From Tetrahymena elliotti 4EA (lineage: Eukaryota; Ciliophora; Oligohymenophorea; Hymenostomatida; Tetrahymenidae): a DNA stretch of 64,000 bases. Where the stretch lies: assembly GCA_000231825.2 (NCBI GenBank), contig JH720324.1:41998-105997 (forward strand), given 5' to 3'. Positions 49,101-60,247 of this stretch are shown here, one piece after another (the stretch's first letter is position 1; every line of letters begins with the position of its first letter). The notes beneath the pieces are model-generated. The model was not told the origin of the DNA. It was given only the letters and a program-made list of their open reading frames with translations, and did not search any database. The position numbers were made by a program, and so were the translations under genes.

Positions 49101-49519
49101 TAAGATATTTAATTATAAAATTTAATTGATTTTTGTTTAATTTCTTCTATTCTTTCAAGTTTTTTTAAAGTTTCCATTCTCATGACATCTATTCTTTAGA
49201 TCAACTAACATTTAAAGCTAGTAAAAAACGATTCAATTTCTTTTTCTTTTAAGGAATATGACCATTCGCTTATTTTTTGAAGATTTTCATACAGCTAATC
49301 ATCTTCCTTTATAGGCCAGTTTTAAAAAATAGTGTTATCATCGCAGTTCTGTATATCTTCAATTAAAATTGAGCATTGTGGCTTGCTAAGATCTAAGCAT
49401 TTCATGCATTTCAAAATTTAAGGATCCTCTTTATTATCTAAGTTCAAAAGAATTACATTTGTTTTATGGATATTACATTTTTAGTTCATAATTTGTAATT
49501 CAGACATTTCAGAACTCAT
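46182..49519 (-). CDS. LRR family gene F: zinc motif / coiled coil / about 13 exon-encoded LRRs
   Basis: The best-preserved member. Exon 1 is 48732-49519 (788 nt, phase 2 end): KCNIHKTN and LKCMKCLDL (C-x2-H...C-x2-C), then coiled coil. LRR exons measured exactly: 48426-48515, 48149-48238, 48003-48092 and 47851-47940, each 90 nt with phase 2-2. Further units are at about 47710-47800, 47515-47605, 47375-47460, 47200-47285, 47055-47145, 46905-46995, 46712-46802, 46570-46655 and 46435-46510. Consensus is 30 residues, for example NNQIGFEGVEKIINSIEKYE and NNQITDEGALCISNAIS. A terminal exon of about 50 residues ending at TGA (46182-46184) is possible after an AATTAG acceptor near 46340, but is tentative. 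The repeat type resembles ribonuclease-inhibitor-like LRRs. The partner is unknown. Confidence 0.78.
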
Positions 49520-50979
49520 TTGGTGGTAGTATATTAATAAATTTTCTAAGTTTTTTTTTTAATTATTGTTGTTTATTAGTAATTGATTATTTAAATATTG
49601 TTGGGTCTAATTAAATTTAAAAATTCGGCTAAAATTTTAAAATATTTTTATTGATTTTAGATACTAAATTAACAAAAAAATGTTTTAAACAATTAAATAA
49701 TAAAATTTATGTTGGATGCGTAACAGAATATTAGCAACTAAAATTACTTTGTAGAATAAAATGTCAAGGTTTAAATTATTTGTAAAATTGTTATCATCAT
49801 CATATTTCATGTGCTTTTAGTATTTGTATAGTTTTATGGTTTTAGTAATTACTTCAATAATAATTTCAATTTTTTAAAAATATAATTAGATTCGAAACTA
49901 ACTAAGTTTATTCAATAATGATTAAAACAATATATTGTTATTTTAATATTAGCTTACAATAAATATACTAAGCTTTATTTGTGGTAAAAATAGATAACAA
50001 ATTATTTTATAAGTAATTCTTTAAAGAATTTAGAATCTTTTGATAATTATCACTAATTATTACTAAGATTTCTTAATATAATTTAAGTGATGTTATCAAG
50101 TATTACTTTAAAAATTAAATAAAATATTTTTATCTCAAATTTTAAAAAAGATAAAAAAGAAATACTTATTTAATTTGAATTATTTACTTATTATTTGGTA
50201 GTACAAATCATTTAATTTAGAAACAACAATAATAATCTAAATAAACGCAAAATACAGCTTTGATATGATTTTTTAAAAATAATCATATTTATCTTCCTAC
50301 AAAACAATATTTACGCATATTTTGATTATCTAATTACATATACAGAGTAGTATTAAATCAAATAGATTATATTTATTACTAATATCAATAGTTTTTAAAT
50401 GGAGGAATATGCTGAATGAGTAAAGTTATTTCAATAGTATATTCTTAGGCTAAAAAGTAAAATTATTTATTATTTTATTTAAATCTTTTAGTTTTTATTA
50501 AATATTTTATTTTTTTGTTGAGCCAATATTTTATGAAAAATATTTTTTTTCTATCGTACATTTTACAACTAGTGGTTAAAATCTGAATTAGAAATAATCA
50601 AAGATAGTAAAAATTAAATTTTTGGTTGAAAACACAATATCACTTTAGAAGTACAACAAATTAAAAAATCAATTATTAAACAATAAAATTAAAACAATAT
50701 TTTAATATCTTATTTGTATCATCAAAGTTTCATTACTTATTAGGTTCTTTCTAGTTAACAAAGATAATTACTTAAAAAGTGGTTGATTTATAACATTGAT
50801 TTCTTAGCAAGAGTAAATATTATGTGCTGTTATATTTTAAAATAATTAAATTAGAATGGTATTCCTCACTATGATTTTATTTTCATATTATTTATTTTCT
50901 TAATATATTTATTTAATGAGTTTACTTACATAGAATATTTTAAGATAAATCTTTGAGACTTTTAATTCAAAAAAAAAAT
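49520..50979. other. Intergenic region
   Basis: About 1.5 kb of AT-rich DNA between LRR gene F and the tRNA gene. No protein-coding signal on either strand. Confidence 0.5.
50969..50978 (-). terminator. RNA polymerase III terminator of tRNA-Ala
   Basis: Ten consecutive A on the plus strand, i.e. T10 on the transcribed strand, begin one base after the 3' end of the tRNA gene. A T-run directly downstream is the standard polymerase III stop. Confidence 0.85.
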
Positions 50980-51052
50980 TGGAGAACCTGGGCATTGATC
51001 CCAGTGCCTCTCGTATGCTAAACGAGCGCTCTACCATTTGAGCTAGATCCCC
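50980..51052 (-). tRNA. tRNA-Ala(AGC): tRNA-Ala(AGC)
   Basis: 73 nt on the minus strand, no intron, no encoded CCA. It folds as a cloverleaf: acceptor 5' GGGGATC with 3' GTTCTCC plus discriminator A, D arm with TAGCTCAAATGG (A box), anticodon stem CTCGT/ACGAG enclosing TTAGCAT with anticodon AGC, and T arm with GGATCAATGCC (B box). The acceptor stem has the G3-U70 wobble pair that defines alanine identity. One oddity is a U6-U67 mismatch in the acceptor stem. Confidence 0.95.
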
Positions 51053-51832
51053 TTCTATCAAGCTTAATTTAATTAATTTTTTATGAAAGAAAAAAATTAT
51101 CTTAATCTTTTCACATAAAAAATACATTTTTAAATGTAGAAAATAAATTATTTAGAGTAACTTGTTCACAGTTTTTATTTCAGATAGAAAAAAGAATTTT
51201 TAGTTGTACATATTATAATATTCATACTAACAAGATCTATCCTAAAAAATTAGTGTTCGAAAAAACAACAAATTCTAAAAAAGGAAGAAAATTCAATTGA
51301 ATATTAAATAGAGTGACTAATAAAAATAAATTATATTTTTTGATATGTTTTTAAAAACGAAATCTCCAAGCTCTTAATAAAATTTTATGAATTTAATAAA
51401 AACAATATTAGTTGGTTGAAATCTTCTACAGATTCATTTCAAAAACTTAACCAAAATGGTAAAAAAAAAAATTTTTATAAAATCTTTACTAAAATTACAA
51501 CTGTTATATATATTTCCTGAAGCTTTGGTAGAACCCTAGGGTTCACATTATATATATATATAATTTATTAAATGTAAAATTTGCATTTTTTTTTTTGAAA
51601 AAAAATTCAAAACTTATCAAAAATTTTGTTCAATTTTTTAACTCTCAAAATTATTACCAGTGAATTAAGCAGCAGCGATGAATAAGCTTAATACCTTTGG
51701 AATAAAATATTTAAATAGTTTATTTTTATTATCATTAGTTAATTGTAGTTAAACTAAAAAAATATAAAAAAATCAACAAAAGAATGTTCAGAAGAACGAA
51801 TAATTTTTATGTTTATTTTTACATATTAGATA
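51053..51832. other. Intergenic region
   Basis: About 780 bases. Contains a perfect 14-bp palindrome, GAACCCTAGGGTTC, at 51531-51544, followed by a TA run at about 51548-51563. Otherwise AT-rich with no gene. Confidence 0.55.
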
Positions 51833-53032
51833 TCAAAAAATATTACAAATATTTCTACGATTCATTTTGCTAATTGATTAAGCTAATTCAGAAACTTTTT
51901 ACATCATAAATTTTTATTATTCAAACAAATGTTTTATACTTTCATCTTTCTTAATATTATTAATTAGATTTTCTATTTTATCTACAAAAAAATTAACTTG
52001 TTCTTAAATCATTTTTTCAAAATTCTTCAAATTTTTTTAATAATTTTCTTCAGCAACGCTTCTCAATAAAAAAATAAGCTCATTTTCTTGAGTTAGTTTT
52101 TCAAAAGATTAACAGAAGTTGATAAATTATTATTTTTCTTATAGGAGTTATTCAGTTGTTAATATTGAATAGTCTTTATAACAAAAAAGACCGTTAATTA
52201 TTGAAACCATTGCATCAGAAAAAATACAGTCAATAATGTTTGATTCTTTCAAGCTGTAAATAGCTTCTACATTTATTTGAGAGTAGTGATTACCTTAATT
52301 AGTTTAGCAGAAATGCATAATTTTATCAAGATCTTGTTTGCATAAAGTATGGTTATCCTAAGGTTTAGACATTTTAAATATTTAAAGATTAAGATTAATT
52401 TTGCTTTCTAAGCTGATTAAAGGTTGATTAGGACTCTAAATAAAATACTTAAAATCTATCTCATTCTACTGCTCAGCCTTTGTTATTATTAGCCCATTTA
52501 AATTAGGCTTGGATTAAATTCCAGGTAGTAAACTTTTAACTTTTTCAAAAAATTCTAAGAAATCTTATCCTCTCTTACTTTTAAGTGTGCTCTGATCAAA
52601 AACAAATAGGAAAAGCACACTTTTAGCTTACTCTACAATATTTTTGATGAAGCAGGCATTTAAAATAGAATATTCAACTCCTCTGGTATCTTCAAACCCT
52701 GCAAAATCATAGAAGCAAACTCCATTATGTTCTGTAAATTAAGGGAGCAGAGTACTAGAGTCATTGCCTTATCCTATTTAGAAGCTTGTTGGATCATTAG
52801 GATTTTCTAGAGCTATCTATCTCATACCTCCTTCATTCTAAACAATCAGATTTTTCTCACATAAATAGTTAAGTAAGGTACTTTTTCCTGAACCAGTGAA
52901 ACCGAGAGTGCATACAATATGCTTCTCTTAGGAAGAATTTATTATTTATTTATTTTTTATAAGATAATTTTCAAAAATATTTTTGATATTCCTTGCTAAT
53001 TTAGCATCAGTGTAGGCATTCAAATTTCTCAT
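51833..53032 (-). CDS. P-loop GTPase with CaaX-like C-terminus (paralog 1)
   Basis: Single exon, 399 residues. G1/P-loop GFTGSGKST at residues 44-52, followed by LLNYL. Switch II/G3 is DFAGFEDTRG (Asp109-x2-Gly112). G4 is ITKAE near 183-187 (T-K-x-E rather than the usual N/T-K-x-D). This is a TRAFAC-type GTPase. The DTRG switch and KST-LLN layout recall AIG1/septin-like large families, but I cannot place it in one. The C-terminal 200 residues are helical, Gln/Lys-rich coiled coil. The chain ends RRNICNIF; Cys-Asn-Ile-Phe fits a CaaX prenylation signal, so membrane attachment is likely. It lies divergently from its paralog at 54473-55624. The start is the ATG at 53032, the first one that reads into the P-loop. 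Confidence 0.88.
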
Positions 53033-54472
53033 TGAGCTGATATATTTATTAATTTATTTTTTTGTTGTTTTATAAGATTTTTTTGATTAGGATTGATATT
53101 TAATATGTAGTTTTAGAATATTTAAGGATTTGAGATAATAATTGTAAAAGATTTTCATAATATTTGGCATCATAAACAGATCTATAAAACTAAATCTAAA
53201 TTCTTTTATAGATACTTTATTTTTTAGAGTCTGTCTCTTTGTATTTGATTGTAAAAATGAGAAGATTTTTTATTGAAGCAACAAAATTTTCTGCTTTAGC
53301 TTCTTTTGTATGGGCATCAAACTTTCTCTTGAAAACTCAGTTTGGATATTAGTTTTATTCCATTTTGTGTGTTTCCAACAAAAGGAAAAATGCTTTTGTA
53401 TCATTAGCGAATTTCTCAAATATAAATAATCAGAAAAATTAATAAGATATTTTTTAATATTTTTACATGTCGTCATCTTTAATATTACATATTCATATTT
53501 TTGTAAATTTAAAATAATAGATGTAATACAGTATTTTCAAATTAAGTAACTCAAGGGTTTGAAGATGAATTTGAAGTCTTAAGTATAAATTTAAAAATAT
53601 TTGAATATAAATCTAATACAAGAGTAACTTAATTTGAAAATAAGGTATAATTTTAATAAAACATAATCTTACTATGTGTAATTTTAGAATTCTTTTTAAA
53701 TACCCAATTTTTTTTCGTCGTTTTTAAACTTTTTATCATGATTGTGAAAATAATTACAAAAATAAAATGATATTTCTCAGTTTATTTGTGAAATAATCCA
53801 TATTACGATATTTTTTTATTTTTTATTTATAATTGGATTGAGAAAAATAAAAAAGTTATTAGTGGTCAACTTTTATTATTTTTTTCAAATAGAAATAAAA
53901 ATTCATGGTTCGATGATTGAGTCTCCAACAAAAGAAAATACACTTTTTTTAGATAAGTGAAATGCCCAAAAATTATTTAATCAGAAAAATCAATTAAATA
54001 TTTTTGGTTTGAAAATGTCATAATCATTAACCTTACACATTCACATTTTTTGTAAATTTAAAATAATAAATGTAAAAAAATTTTAATAAAACAAAATCAT
54101 ACTTTGTATTTGTGTAATTTTACAATTCTTTTTTAATTCTAATATTATTTACTAGCTTTTAAACTTTTTATCATGATTATAAAAATAATTACGAAAATAT
54201 AAATGAGATTTTTAAATATTTATTCGTGAAATAATCTAATTATGATATTTTTTGTTTTTTATTCAGGGTAGGCCAGAAATTATAGGGTTGAGAAAAATAA
54301 AAGAGTTATTAGTTGTCAGCTTTTAAATATTCTAAATTTTGTTTATATACAATTAAAAATTTCCCTGGAGACAGCTTACAAATCAAGATAAATATGCATA
54401 ACATAAAATAAAAGAGATTTGAAATATAAATAAAAAACTATCCAATAATTAATAAATACTGCCTCAGTGAAA
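53033..54472. repeat. Divergent GTPase promoter region built of a direct repeat
   Basis: About 1.4 kb between the two divergent GTPase genes. Bases about 53370-53880 and about 53925-54330 are diverged direct copies: matching blocks include CCAACAAAAG, AATAATCAGAAAAATTAAT/AATCAGAAAAATCAATTAAA, TTTGTAAATTTAAAATAATA, TTTTAATAAAACA, CTTTTTATCATGATT and TTGAGAAAAATAAAA. No coding frame is conserved between the copies, so these are repeated non-coding sequences, possibly upstream regions duplicated along with the genes. Confidence 0.7.
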
Positions 54473-55624
54473 ATGTTAAAAGGTGTTCTATAAGAGTATC
54501 TGTAAAATAATTAAGCACTTCTTAATTCATCTATTAACTAGCATTCTGTTTTCTGCTTTGGGCATACTGGGACTGGCAAAAGCACCTTGCTTAACTATTT
54601 GTGTGGGAAATAGTTAGTTGTTTAAAATGAAGGAGGGTTTAAGTAAATATCTTTGTTAAATCCTAATGATCAGAGCAGCTTTTAAATAGGTCAAGACTTT
54701 AACTCTTCTACACTACTACCTTAATTTGCTATGTATAATGAAATTTGTTTGTTTGATTTAGCTGGTTTGGAAGATACAAGAGGACTAGAATATTCTCTGT
54801 TAAATGCTTGCTTCATCAAAAAGTTAGTCGAATAAGCTAAAAGTGCTGTATTTCTTTTTGTCATTGACCAAGACTCTATATTAAGTAAGAGAGGCTAATA
54901 ATTCTTAGAATTCATTGAAAAAGTAAAATAATTACTACCTGAAATAGAAGACAAACCCTACTAGAATGCTTTAGTAATAACAAAAGCAGAGTAGTAAACC
55001 TCTGAAGATTTTAATTCTTTTCTAAAAAATAAAAATACTGTTCTTTTTAACTTGGATGAAAAGTTAAAGCTTTAAAAATTCAAAATGTCAAAACCAAATG
55101 CAAGCAATCAAATTTGCTATGAAGACCGCAACTAAATTCTAAATTTCATTTAATCTACTCATAAAATTTAGTATAAGAGAGTAAATATTGATGCTATTTA
55201 TAGTTTAAGAGAAACTAATTTGATGAATTAAATTTATGAATAAGAAATGGATTTAATTTGTAATTAACTAAATCCTGAGATAGATTATACCAATTTGAAT
55301 ATCGAGTAACTTGATGAATAAAAGTTAAGAGTTATTTCTTTCTAATAAAATTTCTTTTCATCTTTATCAAACTCTGATCTGATTTCTTTACTAAGAGTCA
55401 TAAGTGAGTCCAACTATTAATTTGTCTTACAGATTAAAATTAAAAAAATTGAAAATGTACAAAATAGATGCCTATAAAAGATTTAATTTTAAAAAGATAG
55501 CATCAACAAACAAATCGATATGGATGCTATAGCCCAAAAATGTCAAGCTCTTTAATAAGCAGAGAATAGGTTGCAGTAAATGTATAATCAAAGACAAAAG
55601 AGACGTTCTTGTTCAATTTTTTGA
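54473..55624 (+). CDS. P-loop GTPase with CaaX-like C-terminus (paralog 2)
   Basis: Single exon, 383 residues. P-loop GHTGTGKST at residues 30-38, then LLNYLCGKQLVVQNEGG, matching paralog 1 almost residue for residue. G3 is DLAGLEDTRG and G4 is ITKAEQ. The block FLFVIDQ...SKRGQQFLEFIEKVK parallels FLFVFDQ...SKRGQDFLEFFEKVK. The C-terminal half is helical and Gln-rich. The chain ends RRSCSIF, a CaaX-like box, as in paralog 1 (CNIF). The N-terminus before the P-loop is 14 residues shorter than in paralog 1. Conservation of every G motif and of the lipidation signal suggests both copies are functional. Function in the cell is unknown. Confidence 0.88.
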
Positions 55625-56196
55625 TTATAAAAATTATTTTATGTTTAAAATTAAATAATAATCTGTTTGTTTTCTAAAAAACTTTTATTTTTTAAATGTA
55701 AGTTAACTTAAATAAAAAAAAATACTTAAATTTTAAATTTTTTAAAATTCATTCCCTAAAATGAAAAACTAAAATAAAAATTTCATGATTTAAGGACTCA
55801 AAAAAAGACTTACTACAAAGTAAAAACTTTTATTTCGGACTTTAGATTCTTTTAGTTTATTTTATCTCAGTTTTTTTTAATCAAACTCAAATATTGTTAC
55901 TTTCTTTGAATCAGAAATTTAAAAGAACCCATTTATTTGACTTACATATGATTTTTTCTTTTTAATGGTTTTATTTTAATACATCATAACAAATAAATTT
56001 TTCAAAAAGGTTTTATTCTAAAAAAATTAAACAATAATTATTTTAAAGCATGATAAGTATGTATATTAATAGCAAATTAGATAAAAGACTATTTAAACTT
56101 TGTATAAACTTTAAATGAGTGAAAATATGTAGAACAAATAGTGAATAGAAAAGTTTTATTTGAAATACATTTTCTTTTTAGATTGTAATTAATAAA
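55625..56196. other. Convergent intergenic region
   Basis: About 570 bases between the 3' ends of the plus-strand GTPase and the minus-strand cysteine-rich gene. AT-rich, no gene. Confidence 0.5.
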
Positions 56197-59100
56197 TCAA
56201 TTTTATTGTTAAATGAAATTTAGAAATGATCCACAGTTTTATCTTCTATTAAACTAGATTTATTATAAATTATTTGGAGTACCAATATCTTGATTTGGTT
56301 AAGTTACAAGTCCTAAGTTGATTTGGTTTTACTCATTTTATTAAACATTTCTCTCTAAATCTTACACTTAATTTGCATATAAATTAGAAAAATTATCTTA
56401 ATAATTACCTCCAAAAGTAGCTTTATCTTCTTCACTTGGAATAAAAATAAATTCATCATTTTATAAAGATCTTTGATAATCCTCTTCGTTTGTTTAGATT
56501 TTTTAATCTTTAGTATTTGATATTTTTTGTGGGATCGGTTTTTAACTTTTTCTCTAATTCCTTTTAGAATCAATAGCTTTTTAATTCAAATTTTCAGCAT
56601 GTTTAAGTAAAATGAAAAATAGAATAGGCAAAAATAATAAAAAAACATCTACTGTTACTAACACAATTAATTCTTTTGTAAACTTGTAATTATCAAGTTA
56701 CTCTCGAATTGAAATTTAAAATACTTTTTATTTTAAACATGATTAATCTACTGCTATTACACCATTATAACATTATTAGTAGATACATTAATTATAATAA
56801 TCACTCCAAGTTAAACCATCTTAACAAAGTGTAGAATATTTGCATGATAATTAATCATAGCTAATTTTTCCTTTTCCACAATAATACATACATTAACCCT
56901 TTTAGAAATAATAATTACTATCTTAATTACAAATAGGTCTACTTTATAATAGGTATTAACATTCATAGACAGTTAGCACCAAACTACAATCTGAACACTA
57001 AAACATATTCCCAATTTTTTATATATCACATCTTCTCTTGTAGTTACATATTCTTTAATCTTAATCAATTACTTTTTCATTTTTGTTAAAAAGAAGCTTA
57101 TCGTCTAAGCATTATTCAAAACATTAGTTAAAAGTTTAACTCCAGCCAAATCCTTTTTGACATGTATCTAGAGAATCTAAGCAGATATTAAGATAACACT
57201 TGAAACAGTTGCTAGAGATATTGCAACTTGTTTAGATCTAAAATTTATTAGAGTAGTTTAATAAAGTCAAGTAAAAACCTTGGGTGTTCTTATATTAGCA
57301 AATTTCTAGATAAGAATTAACATCACAATTATCTTTTATTAATAGTTAAATCATTTATTTTCAAATTAACCAATAAAAATTATTTTATTTAACTCTTTCT
57401 GAGGGGGGAGTTTTTAAAAAATAGAAACTAAATTTGAATGATTTAAATTATAAAAGATTTATAAAATTAGAAAAATTTTGAATAATAGTATATAACCAAA
57501 TCCCTCTGCATGATTAACTCGAAAAAAATATTCAAAAGCAGGAAATATATAAAATATTAATTTATTTATAGAATTTACTTTAAGGTAGTGGTTGTAGTGG
57601 TGGCATTTAGACTTTATAATATGAGCAACTTCCTTGTAAAGGATAGCATATTGATTAATCTATCAAATAGCCATTCTAGCATTAAAAGCATAAGTTTTAA
57701 TTATTAGGATATTGACAAAAATATGGGAGTGTGTTTAAATTTATTACACATTACTTATAGGTTTAATTGAGTATTACTTCTTGAAAGTCTATTTTAATTT
57801 AAAAAATAGATTAATTAAATTATTTTTAAATGTAAATTTACTCTGATCACATTCCTGACACTGCCCATCAATTTTAAATTTACAAGGCTCATAAATCAAT
57901 GGGTCCAAAAGTTAGCATGTACCTCTTTATTATTAAGAGTCGTACACTAAGTAAAAGGAATTTTTATCTTTGCAAGCTGTGCAATAAACATTTTAGTTTG
58001 AATCAATATTATAGCTAGCACAATTTTTAGATATAAAGAAGCATTTATTAGAATTAAGGATATATTACTGTTTACATATTTTACAGACTCCTTAGCTTTC
58101 ATAGTAAATACAATTTTCTATATTACCTATTATACATTGTGAATTACTATCTAGCATATAGCTTTCCTTACATATCAAACACCGAGTTCTATCATTTGAT
58201 ATGACTTTACAATTAGAAATAAATTAATCCTCAGAATACCCACAATAACTCTAAAAAGAATATCTTAAACTTTATGGACCAAAAAATGGACCATAATAGA
58301 TATAATAAATATCACTACTCTTACACTAAATACAGATGCCTGAAAAATATTATTTGCAGCCAATAACTTAAGAGTTGTTAATAGTTTCACATATTTATAG
58401 ATTTACTTAATTATTATAATAGATGTCTGAAAGTAGATTTAAATTTGTCAAATTAACTTGATTATTAAATATTTAAATTGGATTATTTTAATATACAAAA
58501 TACCCACTCTCTACCGTATCAGGCTAAACAAAGAACTCATTTAAGTAATGTTTGAACAAAATTAAATTTTGGGGATCGTCAAATTTTGAGTTTTAGTCTT
58601 TTGGAATTTTTATCCATAATTAATTTGCTAGCTAATCGCTTAGCTAATATGAGGAGGCACATTATAATGTTAAACACTAATCGGCAATAGGATTAAAATA
58701 CAAACAACCAATAGATTAATATCCTCTTTGTAAACAATATCCTTATGTAAGAGAAAAAAAGTATGTATCTGCACATTTAACACACTCTCCTGTTTAAGAA
58801 TTTGTCAGTAAACAATATGGATCTATTTTATTATTATTTTTTATCTCACAAAATTCACCATTATATAAATATCCAGAACTATCAGTATAACAGTATTTGC
58901 ATATCTAATTCACTTCATCTTCAATACATCTCAATTCACAATCAGTTTAATATGGTTTTTTAAAGTACCCATAAGAACATTTCATACAATAGCGTATTTT
59001 ATTTGCATATCCAAAAACTTTACAATTCTCAAATTTCTAGCAGGAAGATCCTGTTGAATCTACTGCCTCGCCATCAGTGCATTTACATAATCCATTTTCT

Positions 59101-59777
59101 TTCTCTTTACAGTTTAAAATCTATGGATAGCATCCCCCAATAATAACCTAACCACTATTTGGGGATGAATATAAAAAATTTAATTAACACTGTACTAACT
59201 ATGATCTATTAATAATCCCTAATTTAATCTAATCAGAATTAATGAAATTAATCAATGTAAAATATTTATCAGAATAATCACTTTTATAGAAAGTCTCATA
59301 ATTCTATAAACAAATCTATCTTAAGCCATGAAATATTTTACAAAAACGATTAGGTTAATGCAATATTTTGTCTGTTGCAATATCAAGAGTGTAAGGATAT
59401 CTTGGAGATATACATATCTAATTTATTGTATCTATTTTAGCACATCTTGGATCATATTAATATACATTTTCAGAAACAAAAACATCATTTTAGTCTATTT
59501 ATATAGTGCAAAGACCCTCATCGCAATACCTATTTCTGTCCAGTCTTTTGCAAAATTAATAAGTAGCCATAGGAAAAGTAGTTGCCTTGATACATGACTT
59601 AAAATCAAAATTAACAACATAGTTTTTTTTACACTCTTAGCAAATAATATATGGAGATAAGTTATTAGGATCTGAGTAAACAATCTAATGAATTTGACAA
59701 TTATTTATTTACTAATTTCCTTCTATCTAATTAAATATGTAAAGCAAGATAGCTAAAAAAAGACCTATTATTTTCAT
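56197..59777 (-). CDS. Large cysteine-rich type I membrane protein (furin-like repeats)
   Basis: Three exons on the minus strand: 57842-59777, 57579-57788 and 56197-57332. Introns are 53 nt (57789-57841) and 246 nt (57333-57578), both phase 1, starting GTAAAT. The product is 1093 residues. The N-terminus KIIGLFLAILLYIF is a clear signal peptide. About 900 residues of extracellular region carry many C-x2-C pairs (CQEC, CEEC-like steps, CLIC, CKIC, CTAC, CQEC, CFQC, CSDC) typical of growth-factor-receptor/furin-like repeats of ciliate surface proteins. A membrane helix, LIVLVTVDVFLLFLPILFFILL, lies at about 937-958. The tail of about 135 residues is polar and Gln/Asn-rich. Neighbour 60248-64000 is a paralog with the same intron positions. 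A receptor or adhesion role is an inference from topology only. Confidence 0.87.
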
Positions 59778-60247
59778 TTAATAATTTATTTATGGTGACC
59801 AAATACAATTAATTGTTTTTATAAATATTTAATTATATTATTTATTGTTTGTAAAATAAATACTAAATTTTATCATCATTTCATTCTTTTGTAGATAATT
59901 TAAAAAAATTTTAGCTAAATATCTTTATGAATATATTAATTATTATTAATAAATCACCATTTTATACATATAAACCATCTTTTTATACATATTATGCTAA
60001 TTTTCAAATAGATTAAACTGAAAATCATTTTCTATAAAATTTAAAATATTCAAAAAAAATAAATCCTTAAAGAAAAGTAATTAAATTTGGGAATTTAATC
60101 AATAAGTAACATGAATTAAATATTTTGGCACTGGTAAATACTTGAAAGAATTAATTATTAATTCTTTACATTTTATTAAAAACAATTTTATAAGGAATTA
60201 CATGTGAAAGTTAAATGAATAATTATTAAAATTTATATATTATTTAT
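59778..60247. other. Spacer between two tandem cysteine-rich genes
   Basis: About 470 bases between the start of the 56197-59777 gene and the 3' end of its upstream paralog, both on the minus strand. It must hold the downstream gene's promoter. AT-rich; no other feature. Confidence 0.5.

Noticed and set aside
50909..51127. 72-codon minus-strand frame across 51 kb
   Set aside because: It covers the tRNA-Ala gene; the cloverleaf explains the sequence and the frame contains no domain.
57400..57420. Alternative 3' splice site (CCCCCCTCAG) in intron 2 of the 56197-59777 gene
   Set aside because: Using it brings an in-frame TGA soon after. The acceptor at 57333-57334 keeps the cysteine frame and matches the paralog's intron phase.
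59328..59683. Open frames on both strands near 59.3-59.7 kb and at 61884-62069
   Set aside because: They overlap cysteine-rich exons of the minus strand in other frames and have no recognisable domain.
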